From Spirochaetales bacterium (lineage in GTDB: Bacteria; Spirochaetota; Spirochaetia; Treponematales; UBA12059): 64,000 bases of DNA. Shown in pieces: positions 53,740 to 62,401 of the stretch. The notes under the pieces are model-generated. The model was not told the DNA's origin, searched no databases, and saw only the letters and a program-made list of their open reading frames with translations. Position 1 is the first letter of the stretch. Each line of letters opens with the position of its first letter. The position numbers and the translations under genes were made by a program. The stretch is taken from positions 35,586 to 99,585 of the forward strand of contig JAFGNN010000025.1 of assembly GCA_016926955.1 (NCBI GenBank). Reading direction: 5' to 3'.

Positions 53740-54975
53740 TCAGGCGCCCGCGCTGCCCCGGGCCGTCGCATCGCGACTTTTTTCGAAGGCGTGGACCGCG
53801 TATCCCTTCCGCTTGCGCTCGAACAGGCCGCGAAAACCCGGCGCCCTGTGGCGCTCCAGGCGCGAGAGCTCGGTGGCGGTTCCGGCGGCGACGAAAGCAC
53901 CGCCTTCCTTGAGCAGGCGTGAGACGCGCTCCCAGGCGGGGCCGCTCCAGTCCCGTCCCGGAACCGGAAGCGCCAGCTCGACCAGCAGGTCGAAACTCGA
54001 TGCCCGCAGATCCGCGCCGTCGTCGCTCTCCGCGATATCCGGCCCCTCCCGTCCGGCTTCGCGGGCGGCCAGGGTCGAGTTCCGCGCCGCAGTGGCCGCC
54101 GCGAGCGCGTCGCGTGTGACGAGAGCGAGCGAGGCGGGCGCCAGGAACCCCTGCAGGAATGCGGCCAGGTGTCCCGCGCCCGGCTCGACGAGGCACGCGG
54201 CGCGCACCAAGCGCCCCGCGGACGCCCGCTCGGCCGCCCAGGCGGCCAGCTCGGTATCCCAGGACGGCGCGTCGAACTCCGGCAAGCCCCAGCGCCCCTC
54301 GAAGGGGTATTCGCGCCCTTCCATGGAGCCCCGGATCGAGGTCCGACGGTAGACGGCAAACGGGTCGGGCTCTGGCGACCTCGCCGGCCCTTTCCCCGTC
54401 GCGTAGACGGTGTGGCCCGAACCCTCGAGCGTGCCGAGGAGCGGCAGGCCTGCGTCCTCGATCCAGCGCCCGAACTCGGCCGCGAGCGGCTTGACTATGA
54501 CCCAGGCCGCTTTCCCGCCCGGCGTCAGCACCGAAGAGGAACGCGCCAGGAGATCCGCGAGCACGGGAGCGCCGGCCTTGGCCGGAACGTTCGACACAAG
54601 CAGGTCGAAACCGGGCGCTCCTCCCTCCAGATCCTGGAGGAACAGGGCGCGTTCCGCGCCGAGCAGTTCGATACCGTTGCGCCCGGCGTTCCGCAGCGTG
54701 AAGTCGCGCGCCAGGGCGTCGCGGTCGCGGCAGAGAAAAGCGAGTCCCGGTTCCATGGCCGTCAGGGCCAGGGCGAGCGTGCCGACGCCGCAACCGAGGT
54801 CGAGACCGCGCCGGGCGCCTTTCGCCCAGCCGCCACCGGCTATCGCCTTGAGAAGCAGGCGGCTGCCGACGTCGATGTCGGCGCTCGAGAACAGGGCGTG
54901 GGAAAGGTCAAAAACAAGTTCGCGGCCGCCCGCCCTGAGGCGAACGGTCCGCGACACATAAGAGTCCGTGTCCAT
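53740..54975 (-). CDS. Class I SAM methyltransferase, RsmC/RlmG-like
   Basis: The 411-residue protein has a C-terminal-type MTS methyltransferase module near its N-terminus: DLSHALFSSADIDVGSRLLL, then LDLGCGVGTLALALTAME (SAM motif I, ~57-74) and LLVSNVPAKAG (~125-135). The family's NPP motif is changed to NVP, which could alter target-base recognition. A second ~200-residue half (SMEGREYPFEGRWGLPEFDAPSWDTEL) resembles a degenerate copy of the domain, as in the two-domain RsmC/RlmG layout. 16S or 23S rRNA guanine methylation is the family activity; the exact target is not known. Confidence 0.75.
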   Translation of the reverse strand: MDTDSYVSRTVRLRAGGRELVFDLSHALFSSADIDVGSRLLLKAIAGGGWAKGARRGLDLGCGVGTLALALTAMEPGLAFLCRDRDALARDFTLRNAGRNGIELLGAERALFLQDLEGGAPGFDLLVSNVPAKAGAPVLADLLARSSSVLTPGGKAAWVIVKPLAAEFGRWIEDAGLPLLGTLEGSGHTVYATGKGPARSPEPDPFAVYRRTSIRGSMEGREYPFEGRWGLPEFDAPSWDTELAAWAAERASAGRLVRAACLVEPGAGHLAAFLQGFLAPASLALVTRDALAAATAARNSTLAAREAGREGPDIAESDDGADLRASSFDLLVELALPVPGRDWSGPAWERVSRLLKEGGAFVAAGTATELSRLERHRAPGFRGLFERKRKGYAVHAFEKSRDATARGSAGA

Positions 54976-55009
54976 GCTGGTTAAGTCGCGCTCCCCGGCG
55001 CGGGCGGCC

Positions 55010-55513
55010 TCAGGCCGGAGTCGTCTCGGCCGCCTTCGCGTCTCCCGCGGCGCGGAGGAGGTTTACGTCCTCCGAGTTGAAGATGCGATCGATGTCGAGG
55101 ATGATGATGAAGTCGTCGTCCTTCTTCCCGACGCCCAGGATGAATTCCGCCGCCAGCTTGGTGCCGAAGCGCGGGGCGGGCTCGACGTTCCCGGAATCGA
55201 TGTCGACCACCTCGTGAACGGCATCCGCGAGGGCTCCGACCACCACGGTGCCGTCGCCTCCCTCCACCTCCATGACGATGATGGACGTGTCCTTGGTGAT
55301 GGGCGTCTCGGGCAGGCCGAACTTGAGGCGAAGGTCGATGACCGGCACTCCGGCCCCGCGCAGGTTGATGATGCCCTTCATGTAGACGGCGGTCTTGGGC
55401 AGCTTGGTGATCTTGGTGTGCTCGAGCACTTCGCGCACCTTCCCGACGCCCACGGCGTAGCTGTCGTTGTCGAGCGTGAAGGTGAGGAACTGGTTGACGG
55501 TGGAGTCTTCCAT
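55010..55513 (-). CDS. cheW: CheW-like chemotaxis coupling protein
   Basis: CheW links chemoreceptors to CheA at the membrane arrays. The 167-residue sequence matches along its length: NQFLTFTLDNDSYAVGVGKVREVLEHTKITKLPKTAVYMKGIINLRGAGVPVIDLR, the Gly-Asn/Arg region of the two SH3-like barrels, and FILGVGKKDDDFIIILDIDRIF. ATG 55513 follows GGAGG. A strong promoter lies 25-53 bp upstream, overlapping the queG stop codon, so cheW can be expressed independently of the genes before it. No other chemotaxis gene is in the window. Confidence 0.94.
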   Translation of the reverse strand: MEDSTVNQFLTFTLDNDSYAVGVGKVREVLEHTKITKLPKTAVYMKGIINLRGAGVPVIDLRLKFGLPETPITKDTSIIVMEVEGGDGTVVVGALADAVHEVVDIDSGNVEPAPRFGTKLAAEFILGVGKKDDDFIIILDIDRIFNSEDVNLLRAAGDAKAAETTPA

Positions 55514-55537
55514 CGGGACCTCCTCTCTTACGTACCG

Positions 55538-55566
55538 AGTCTAGTCGAGCGGAGCCGGTCCGTCAA
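55538..55566 (-). promoter_or_regulatory. cheW: Sigma-70-type promoter of cheW
   Basis: On the minus strand TTGACG (55566-55561), a 17-bp spacer and TAGACT (55543-55538). The -35 box overlaps the 3' end of the QueG-like gene. Confidence 0.7.
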
Positions 55567-56723
55567 ACGCCTTGCGGCGGTGAAGCGGCTTGCCCGCTCG
55601 TCGCGCCGGAGTCCCCGCCTCCGGCGGGCTCGGCATCGCGCCCGGCAGGGTTCGCACAGATCGGATCCCCTTCCGGCCGGTCTGCGCCCCCGAGCGAGCG
55701 GGCGGCCAGCGCTGCGTTCCTTCTCCAGAGGCGGGCGGTCATCCAGCCCAGGCCCAGGGCCGTGCCGCGGAACGCCGCCTCAAGCTCGCGGTCGTCCGCG
55801 CGGAGGAGAAAATCGAGCGAAACGCGCGCGCCCGGCCCGCGGACCGTCGACGCTCCGGCTGCCGCGGCGCTCCGGCCCTGCCAGCCCGGAGCGCCGCGGA
55901 CGAAATGCGGGCAGGCGACCAGGCAACGGTCGCAACCGTACAGGACTCCGGACCAGGCGGCGGCGAGTTCCGGCGTTACCGGCGCCTCGGAGCTGGCGGC
56001 GCCCTGCACGCAACGCGACGGATCGATGCCGCCGCTCTCGAGCACGGCGCCCGTGGGGCACGCGTCGACGCAGGCGCGGCAGGAAGCGCAGCGGGCGCCC
56101 GGCTCGAAATCGGCTGCTTCCGGCCGCGGCCGGCCGACGCTCCCCTCCCTTTCCCCGGCCTCGACGACGGGATCAATGGGCAGAAGCAGGGCTCCCAGCA
56201 CGACGCCGGGACCAAGGTCTCGCACCAGAACGAGCGAGTTCCGCCCGACAGGTCCGAGGCCGGCAAGCACGGCGAGCGGCTTTTCAGGAGCCCGCGAGTT
56301 GACCAGGACCCGGACCGCGGATTTCGGCCAGCCGAAACGGAGGCGGAGCGCGTCGCGGACGCGGGCCAGGCGTCGGGCGAGCTCGGCGTACGAATGGTCC
56401 CGGGCGAAGCGGCCCACCGTAGCCGACCTCGGACGCCCCTCCGGAACGGCGTCGCCCGTGTCTTCATAGGCGAGCGCGCAGGCGACAGCCCCCTTCGCGT
56501 CGCCGGCTCCGTATCGCTTTCCGGTTTCCGGCGAAAGCCGCCTGGTCCATGCCGCGAGCTCGCCGGCGCCGATCGGTCCCCAAAGCCCCGGAGCGCCGCG
56601 GCCGCCTGGATGCCCGATCCCGTCCGGAGCTTCCCCGGGCAAGGGGTCGCCGACACGTCGAAATCCCTCGTCCTCAAGGAGTTCGGCGAGGATGTCGAGC
56701 ATCTCGGGCTTGGGAGCGCCCAC
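55563..56723 (-). CDS. QueG-like epoxyqueuosine reductase / 4Fe-4S protein
   Basis: QueG reduces epoxyqueuosine to queuosine in tRNA using cobalamin and two 4Fe-4S clusters. The 386-residue sequence has LAGLGPVGRNSLVLVRDLGPGVVLGALLL, the cluster motif CASCRACVDACPTGAV, a Cys in DPSRCV and CDRCLVACPHF. The usual YLTIE stretch after RC is replaced by QGAASS, and the N-terminal half is shorter and more diverged than in QueG. So it may be a paralogue. The start is GTG 56723 without a strong ribosome-binding site. The gene lies 17 bp after the cNMP regulator. Confidence 0.65.
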   Translation of the reverse strand: MGAPKPEMLDILAELLEDEGFRRVGDPLPGEAPDGIGHPGGRGAPGLWGPIGAGELAAWTRRLSPETGKRYGAGDAKGAVACALAYEDTGDAVPEGRPRSATVGRFARDHSYAELARRLARVRDALRLRFGWPKSAVRVLVNSRAPEKPLAVLAGLGPVGRNSLVLVRDLGPGVVLGALLLPIDPVVEAGEREGSVGRPRPEAADFEPGARCASCRACVDACPTGAVLESGGIDPSRCVQGAASSEAPVTPELAAAWSGVLYGCDRCLVACPHFVRGAPGWQGRSAAAAGASTVRGPGARVSLDFLLRADDRELEAAFRGTALGLGWMTARLWRRNAALAARSLGGADRPEGDPICANPAGRDAEPAGGGDSGATSGQAASPPQGV

Positions 56724-56740
56724 CGTCCGTCCCGTCCGCC

Positions 56741-57973
56741 TCAGCGGATCGGCATGCCTTCGCGGCGGGAGCGTTCGATCTTCTGCATCTTGCGATAGTA
56801 CTCGGTCTGCTTCTCGATCTCGCTGACGTCGATCACGTTGAGCTTGTTCTCTATGACGCGGAATTTCTGGTTCTCGAGCATTTTGTGGACCACCAGGTTG
56901 CCCTCGCCGAGCGGGAGGCCGACCATGTTGATCAGCTCCTTCGGGCCGAAGTCGAACACGTGGCTGGCTCCCTGGCGGAGCGGCACGCGGTTCTTCTCAA
57001 GCTGGATGAGTAGCGCGTCGTACATGCGGCCGAGCGGGTCAGAGATGAGCGTGTTGGCCAATTGCTTGTAGATGAACCAGATGCGTTCCGCGAGCAGGGT
57101 GGTGAGCCGGGTGACGATCTGCGGCTGGGTGCGGACCATGCGCTCGAAGTTGGCCTTGTTGACCGCAAGGAGGTAGGCGTCCTCGTAGGCGATTGCGCTT
57201 GCCGAACGCGGCTTGTTCTCGAGTATGGCCATCTCGCCGAAGATGTCGCCGGCCTTGAGCACGGCCAGCAACACCTCGTTGTTGTCCACGATCTTGGTGA
57301 TCTTCACCGAGCCCTTCTGGATGATGTAGAGCTCGCCGCCGGTCATGCCCTCGGAGAACACCATGGTGTCCTTCGGGTAGAAGCGGTTGAACTCCTCGGT
57401 CGGTCCGTCCAGGTAGACCGCCTTGGCAAAGGGCTTGATCTTGGCCAGGCGCTCCTTGGCGAGCGCGACGTGCTGGCCGGTGGGGCAGAATTTCAGGTAT
57501 TGGTAATATGCGTAGTATGCCTGGTTGAACTGGTTCTGCCGCGCGTAGTACTCGCCGACGCGGAACAGGTGCGAGGGATCCGCCTCGGCTGTGCTCTTGA
57601 GCGTCAGGCGGGTCAGGGCCTCGTCGAGGAAGCGCATGCGTCGGCTGAAGGCCATGATGATCTTCATGGCCACCGGGGTGTTCTTCTCGATCAGCAGGCC
57701 GTAATTGTCGCGGTGGACGGAGATGAGCACGCAGTCGGTCAGGGCCTGTGCGGTCTCGATGTGGCTGTGGTTCGACATGGTCGAGACGACGCCGAAGAAG
57801 TCGCCGGGCCCGAGGACGTTGCCGCCCTCCTCCTCGACCACCTCGACTTCCTTGGCCACCCGCACCTTGCCCTCGCGGATAATGAAGAAGCGGTCGGCGC
57901 TCTGCTTGCCTTCGACGATGATGTAGGTGTCTTTCTTGAAGGTGACGAAGGTCAGCTGAAGCGGCGCTTCCAT
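56741..57973 (-). CDS. Two-domain cyclic-nucleotide-binding regulator with TPR-like linker
   Basis: The 410-residue protein joins two cNMP-binding beta-barrels. Barrel one (~10-120) has RFFIIREGKVRVAK and DFFGVVSTMS but lacks the phosphate-binding PRxA motif. Barrel two (~190-305) has GGELYIIQKGSVKITK, GDIFGEMAIL and PRSASAIA, the nucleotide-binding cassette. Between them FRVGEYYARQNQFNQAYYAYYQYLKFCP resembles a TPR. The C-terminus (PKELINMVGLPLGEGNLVVHKMLENQKF) fits a winged-helix reading, unlike a plain Crp. It may be a transcription factor or a scaffold. The promoter is near consensus (TTGACA-N18-TATACT). Confidence 0.85.
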   Translation of the reverse strand: MEAPLQLTFVTFKKDTYIIVEGKQSADRFFIIREGKVRVAKEVEVVEEEGGNVLGPGDFFGVVSTMSNHSHIETAQALTDCVLISVHRDNYGLLIEKNTPVAMKIIMAFSRRMRFLDEALTRLTLKSTAEADPSHLFRVGEYYARQNQFNQAYYAYYQYLKFCPTGQHVALAKERLAKIKPFAKAVYLDGPTEEFNRFYPKDTMVFSEGMTGGELYIIQKGSVKITKIVDNNEVLLAVLKAGDIFGEMAILENKPRSASAIAYEDAYLLAVNKANFERMVRTQPQIVTRLTTLLAERIWFIYKQLANTLISDPLGRMYDALLIQLEKNRVPLRQGASHVFDFGPKELINMVGLPLGEGNLVVHKMLENQKFRVIENKLNVIDVSEIEKQTEYYRKMQKIERSRREGMPIR

Positions 57974-58010
57974 CCTCTTTCCCGTCGAGAGAGCTGCGGA
58001 CTTGTCCCGA

Positions 58011-58040
58011 AGTATAGGGGCCGCCCTCGCCCCCTGTCAA
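58011..58040 (-). promoter_or_regulatory. Near-consensus promoter of the cNMP-domain regulator
   Basis: On the minus strand TTGACA (58040-58035), 18-bp spacer and TATACT (58016-58011). The start codon is 38 bp downstream. Confidence 0.8.
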
Positions 58041-58067
58041 CGTCGCCCCGTCCGCGACTCGAGGAAG

Positions 58068-58197
58068 ACCACGGAGGCACGGAGCCACGGAGGCAAGAGG
58101 GAGCGGGTCAAAAGCGAAGAGAGGAAAGCATGGCAAACTCCCTGCTTCCCCTTTTCGATCCTCCCCCATCTTCCTCCCTTCTCCGTGCCTCCGTGGT
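58068..58197. repeat. Inverted-repeat element with 17-bp perfect ends, copy 2
   Basis: The ends ACCACGGAGGCACGGAG (58068-58084) and its reverse complement (58181-58197) are identical to those of the 2839-2939 element. The interior is different, which fits a small non-autonomous mobile or processed repeat. It fills most of the space between the glyA stop and the regulator promoter. Confidence 0.8.
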
Positions 58198-58207
58198 TCG
58201 ATTCGTA

Positions 58208-59494
58208 TTAGAGGCCGGGGACGGGGAAGCGGGCGGTCAGGGCCAGAACCTTGTCCTTCACACGCGCGACGGCGGCCGCGTCGCCCTTGGCCTTGAGCAC
58301 GTCCATCACGAGGGAAGCGATCTCATCCATCTCCGCGACGCCCATGCCGCGCGTCGTGACCGCGGGCGTGCCGATACGGATGCCGGAGGTGACGAAGGGG
58401 CTCTTCTGGTCGAAGGGGATGCCGTTCTTGTTGACGGTGATGTGGGCCTCGTCGAGCCACTTCTCGGCTTCCTTGCCGGTGATGCCGAGCGGCGTGAGGT
58501 CGACGAGCATCAGGTGGTTGTCGGTGCCGCCGGAGACGATGCGCGCCCCGCCCGAGGCGAGGGCGGCGGCCATGACGCGGGCGTTGGCGGCAACGCGCTT
58601 CATGTAATCCTTGAAATCGGGCCGCAAGGCCTCGCCGAAGGCCACGGCCTTGCCGGCCACCACGTGGCAGAGCGGGCCGCCCTGGATGCCGGGGAAGATG
58701 GTCCCGTCGACGATCTCGCTCCAGAGCTTCGCGCGCTCGCCCTTCGGCGCCATGATGCCCTGGTCGTTCTCCTTGTCGGTGCCGACCAGGATGAGGCCGC
58801 CGCGGGGACCGCGGAGAGTCTTGTGGGTGGTGCTCGTGGTGAAGTCGGCCACCTTGACCGGGTTCGGGTGGAGGCCCGCCGCCACGAGGCCTGCGATGTG
58901 GGCCATGTCGACGAGCAGGTATGCCCCGACCTCGTCGGCGATGGCGCGGAATTTGGCGAAGTCGAGCGTGCGCGGATAGGCGGAGGCGCCCGCGACGATC
59001 ATGCGGGGCTTCGACTCGCGGGCGATGCGCGCGAGCTCGTCGTAGTCGATGGTCTCGGTCTCGCGGTTCACACCGTAGCGGACCACCTTGTAGAGCTTGC
59101 CGGAGAAGGACACCGGGGCGCCATGGGTCAGGTGGCCGCCGTGTGCCAGGTCCATGCCGAGTATCGTGTCGCCGGGCTTCAGGGCGGCAAAGTAGACGCC
59201 CATGTTGGCCTGGCTGCCGGAATGGGGCTGGACGTTGGCGTGGTCGGCCCCGAAGAGCTCCTTGGCGCGCTCGCGGGCGAGGTTCTCGGAGACGTCGACG
59301 AACTCGCAGCCGCCGTAGTAACGCTTGCCAGGATAGCCTTCGGCGTATTTGTTGGTCAGGACGGAGCCGACCGCCTCCATCACCGCGGGCGAGGTGTAGT
59401 TCTCGCTGGCGATCAGCTCGAGGTTCTCTCGCTGACGGCGTGCTTCGTTCTCCATCGCGTTCCAGAGCGCGGGGTCGAGGTCCTTGAGGGCCAT
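58208..59494 (-). CDS. glyA: Serine hydroxymethyltransferase
   Basis: GlyA interconverts serine and glycine with tetrahydrofolate, feeding one-carbon metabolism. The 428-residue PLP enzyme shows [35 protein letters not shown], the PLP-lysine motif [19 protein letters not shown] and [11 protein letters not shown]. Start ATG 59494 follows TGGAGG. The other gene in this stretch with a clear metabolic role, ridA, is not adjacent; the gene appears to be expressed alone. Confidence 0.96.
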   Translation of the reverse strand: MALKDLDPALWNAMENEARRQRENLELIASENYTSPAVMEAVGSVLTNKYAEGYPGKRYYGGCEFVDVSENLARERAKELFGADHANVQPHSGSQANMGVYFAALKPGDTILGMDLAHGGHLTHGAPVSFSGKLYKVVRYGVNRETETIDYDELARIARESKPRMIVAGASAYPRTLDFAKFRAIADEVGAYLLVDMAHIAGLVAAGLHPNPVKVADFTTSTTHKTLRGPRGGLILVGTDKENDQGIMAPKGERAKLWSEIVDGTIFPGIQGGPLCHVVAGKAVAFGEALRPDFKDYMKRVAANARVMAAALASGGARIVSGGTDNHLMLVDLTPLGITGKEAEKWLDEAHITVNKNGIPFDQKSPFVTSGIRIGTPAVTTRGMGVAEMDEIASLVMDVLKAKGDAAAVARVKDKVLALTARFPVPGL

Positions 59495-59628
59495 GGTTCC
59501 TCCAGATTTACGTGGGGAGCCGGTCGCGTCGGGCGTTCCCGCGCCTCGCGCGGCGCCTGCCCCGATCGCGGCGCGCGCGGTACGCGCACGGCTCGCCGCT
59601 CCAGCTTACAGGCATTTCCGGGAACCCG

Positions 59629-61302
59629 CTAGTAAATTCCCGTCACCTCGACCTCGCTCCAGAACGAGGTCCACTCCTCGATTGCGCCGGAGGCCTCCTC
59701 GTAGCGGTCCTGCAGGCTGTGGATGCGCTCGCGCACCGCGACGCGGCCGTCCGGAGCCATGGGCGCGTAGCTCGGAGCCCCGCGGGAGAAAGCGACATGC
59801 CGGTTGTCGAGGCCGCAGAAGTAGCGCGAACGGTCCGAGAAGGGCACGGCGAAACCCGGGACGGCCCCGCCGGCCCCGAGGAAGGGATCGAGGGGTATCC
59901 AGCCGAGGCCGTGTATCCAGAATTCCACCCAGTAGTGTCGCCAGGTCCTTCCGGAACTCACCAGATAGCCCGAGACGGGCAAGGCGGGAACGCCGAGGGC
60001 CCGGAGCAGCGCCGTCATCGCGATCGCGAAGTCATGGGGATCGCCCGTTCCGCTGTCGAGCAGGTTGAGGGGATCTTCGCCCTCCGCCCTCGCGCCGACC
60101 GCCGGCTTCCACTCCGCCAGGCAGAGATCCCAAGCGGCCTTCGCCAGGCGGTAGGGGTTGCGCTCGGCGAGGCCGAGCCGGCGCACGAGCGCCTTGACCC
60201 GGGTATCGTCCGGATCGACGAGCCGGTCGGGACCGGTCCAGCGGGTCACGAGCTCGGGGATCGGCGCGGGAATCTCCCGGATGCGCTCCGGCCGCACCTC
60301 GACCTCGACCGTATGGACCTGGAGGCTCCATGCCTGGTAGGCCGTCTCGACGCGCCCCGGCTGCAGGTCCCTGAGCCTTATCAGGTCGACGCCCGGGGGA
60401 CCGGCGTCCTCCCTTTCACGAGTGCGCGAGACGATGCGCACCTGGCGTTGCGCCGCGGTTTCCACCGGGCGGGGGATCCAGAGCCAGAGGTCGTTGGGTC
60501 CCGTGGACTTGACGCGCGAAACCTGGACGAAATACGAGAGGGCGTAGGTACGCTTGTCGCCGTACGTCTTCACGCCGGGCATGTCGGCGACCTGGAAGTA
60601 CAGCGGCTCGCTGGATCCGGAGTCGCCACGGACGACCAGCCCGCCGCTCGATGCGCCGTCAGGCACCCTGACGCGGATTTCGCCGTCGGACCAGGATTCG
60701 TATCCGCCCTCAGCTTCGGACACCTCCACGACCGCGTTCGCGTCGCCGGAGCTGGCGACCGGGCTCGACCAGGCGAACAGGACCTGCGAGGCGCCGCGCG
60801 TCGCGCCGAAGTTGCTGCCCCGGATGGTGACAAGTCCGCCTACCGGAGCCGCCGCCGTGGAGAGCGACTCGATGCGCGGACTCGTGCCCGCGCCGGTCGC
60901 CGCGCCGGGCCGTTCCGGCAGGCGATCGCGGTTCATGAAGAAGCGCGCGTTCGAGCGACCGCGGTCGTTCACGACGCGGACCAGGCCTGAATCGACGATG
61001 AGGGGCAGGCGGGCGACGATGACGCCGTCGCTCCACGAAAGGTAACTCGAACCGGTCGGGGCGATGCCGGCAATCTCGAGGCGTCCGTCGCCCCGCTCGA
61101 CGCCGAAGTTGCGGCCGACCACGCGCACGACTCCGCCCGGTTCGCCCACGGCCGGATCAAGGGAAATGATGACCGGCTTGCGGGATTCCCTCAAGACGGC
61201 CAAGCCGGCCGCTCCGAGGATGGCCGCGAGCGCGACCAGGACCGCGGCGAGCCGCCGCCGCTGGCGGCCGCGGCGGGTCGGATCCGTTTCCGCGCTTGTC
61301 AC
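59629..61302 (-). CDS. Membrane-anchored protein with IPT/TIG domains and a transglutaminase-like fold
   Basis: The 557-residue protein has a membrane anchor (~17-38), two IPT/TIG Ig-like domains (VIISLDPAVGEPGGVVRVVGRNFG and RIESLSTAAAPVGGLVTIRGSNFG) and a C-terminal transglutaminase-like domain. In the latter, HYWVEFWIHGLGWIPLDP keeps the His and Asp of the triad. The nucleophile position, normally Cys in a G(D/x)CxDFA context, reads GDPHDFA, with Pro in place of Cys. Proteolytic or transglutaminase chemistry is therefore unlikely; a binding role is inferred. It overlaps the preceding gene by 4 bp and ends the sigma-factor operon. Confidence 0.8.
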   Translation of the reverse strand: MTSAETDPTRRGRQRRRLAAVLVALAAILGAAGLAVLRESRKPVIISLDPAVGEPGGVVRVVGRNFGVERGDGRLEIAGIAPTGSSYLSWSDGVIVARLPLIVDSGLVRVVNDRGRSNARFFMNRDRLPERPGAATGAGTSPRIESLSTAAAPVGGLVTIRGSNFGATRGASQVLFAWSSPVASSGDANAVVEVSEAEGGYESWSDGEIRVRVPDGASSGGLVVRGDSGSSEPLYFQVADMPGVKTYGDKRTYALSYFVQVSRVKSTGPNDLWLWIPRPVETAAQRQVRIVSRTREREDAGPPGVDLIRLRDLQPGRVETAYQAWSLQVHTVEVEVRPERIREIPAPIPELVTRWTGPDRLVDPDDTRVKALVRRLGLAERNPYRLAKAAWDLCLAEWKPAVGARAEGEDPLNLLDSGTGDPHDFAIAMTALLRALGVPALPVSGYLVSSGRTWRHYWVEFWIHGLGWIPLDPFLGAGGAVPGFAVPFSDRSRYFCGLDNRHVAFSRGAPSYAPMAPDGRVAVRERIHSLQDRYEEASGAIEEWTSFWSEVEVTGIY

Positions 61303-61859
61303 GGCGCGGGCTTCGGTTCGGGTGCGGGCGCCTCGTCCGATCCGGACGCTGCCTTGTCCTCCCCTCCGGCCTCGCTGTCCGCGAGCGCCGGCGCGACGGT
61401 GATGGCGACCGAAATGGGGGCGGGCCCCTTCCCTTCGATGCCGAGGGGATAGAACCAGATCTTCTCGCCCAGCGCTACGGGGAAGGTGTTAAGGGTGGTC
61501 TGGTACCGGACGCTCGCGGAGGCGTCCTTGATCCAGACCTGACCCTGGGTCACGAGCATGAGGCGCCCGGTATCGCCCTGGTACGGCGTGAGCTGGATGT
61601 AGACGATGAGCTCGCTCGATACGAGGCGGATGCCGATGGGCGTACCGGGTATGGTGAATTTGACCGACTCGTCCTCCCAGGGCTCGGCGTCCGGCCTGAG
61701 CACCGTGGTATGGACGCGCACCGCCAACGCCTTGTCGCGGAATGCTTCGGGAATGTCGGTGATGGCGTCCTGCGCCGAGGCGGCGGCGGCTGTGAAAGCC
61801 AGGGCGGCGGCCAGGAGGGCCATGGCCCGGGCCGGGCGGATTGATCGGCCGAAACTCAC
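61299..61859 (-). CDS. Secreted/periplasmic protein of unknown function
   Basis: The 186-residue product has a signal peptide (MSFGRSIRPARAMALLAAALAFTAAAASAQ). A beta-rich mature part follows (VKFTIPGTPIGIRLVSSELIVYIQLTPY, GEKIWFYPLGIEG) with a Pro/Ala/Glu tail. No family was recognised. It overlaps both the anti-sigma gene (4 bp) and the transglutaminase-like gene (4 bp). Its place in the operon suggests an envelope component controlled by the ECF sigma factor. Confidence 0.75.
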   Translation of the reverse strand: MSFGRSIRPARAMALLAAALAFTAAAASAQDAITDIPEAFRDKALAVRVHTTVLRPDAEPWEDESVKFTIPGTPIGIRLVSSELIVYIQLTPYQGDTGRLMLVTQGQVWIKDASASVRYQTTLNTFPVALGEKIWFYPLGIEGKGPAPISVAITVAPALADSEAGGEDKAASGSDEAPAPEPKPAP

Positions 61860-62401
61860 GGATACACCTCTTCCGAACCCGATTTCATCATGACCGGCTT
61901 GCCGGCGGGCAAACCCTGCCCCGCGCTGGGCGGAAGCTGGATGGTGATGGAGAGGGACGCGTCCTGCGCCTCGAGATAACGGATGATCGAGTCGAAACCG
62001 GTGCCCTCGGCGAGGGCGGGCTGGATTTCCTGCGCGGCGAAGGCCGCCATGCGTAGCTGCCCGTTCTCGCGGAAGGCGCTGGCTGCCAGGGTGCCGAGGA
62101 CCGCAACCGCGAGGGCCGCGGCGAGCGCCAGGGGCAGGGGGATCTCCAGCTTGAGCTTCCAGAGGCCGCCCTTCCGGGCTTCCGAGGAACGGGCGGCGAG
62201 GCGCGCCCAGACGGCCTCGCGAGCGAGCTCGACGTCAGGCTCGGGCGACGCGGCGAGAAAGGCGCGGGCCTCGCGGAGCCTGGCCGCCCTCGCGGCGCAG
62301 GCGGGGCAGGAGTCGAGGTGGGCGGAGACGCCGGCCGACCAGGGCGCCGGCACTTCGCCGTCGACGAACGCCGAGATGATGGATGGATCAGGATGCGCCA
62401 T
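61856..62401 (-). CDS. Transmembrane anti-sigma factor with zf-HC2 domain
   Basis: The 181-residue product has an N-terminal zinc-binding anti-sigma motif (HLDSCPAC, H-x3-C-x2-C) inside VPAPWSAGVSAHLDSCPACAARAARLREA. One membrane span follows at ~88-108 (PLPLALAAALAVAVLGTLAA), then a ~70-residue periplasmic part. It overlaps the sigma-factor gene by 14 bp. The expected role is to hold the ECF sigma factor at the membrane until an envelope signal is sensed. Confidence 0.9.
   Translation of the reverse strand: MAHPDPSIISAFVDGEVPAPWSAGVSAHLDSCPACAARAARLREARAFLAASPEPDVELAREAVWARLAARSSEARKGGLWKLKLEIPLPLALAAALAVAVLGTLAASAFRENGQLRMAAFAAQEIQPALAEGTGFDSIIRYLEAQDASLSITIQLPPSAGQGLPAGKPVMMKSGSEEVYP

Noticed and set aside
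58130..58200. Short ORF beginning ATGGCAAACTCC inside the inverted repeat
   Set aside because: It encodes a Pro/Ser-rich stretch from the repeat arm, with no ribosome-binding site.
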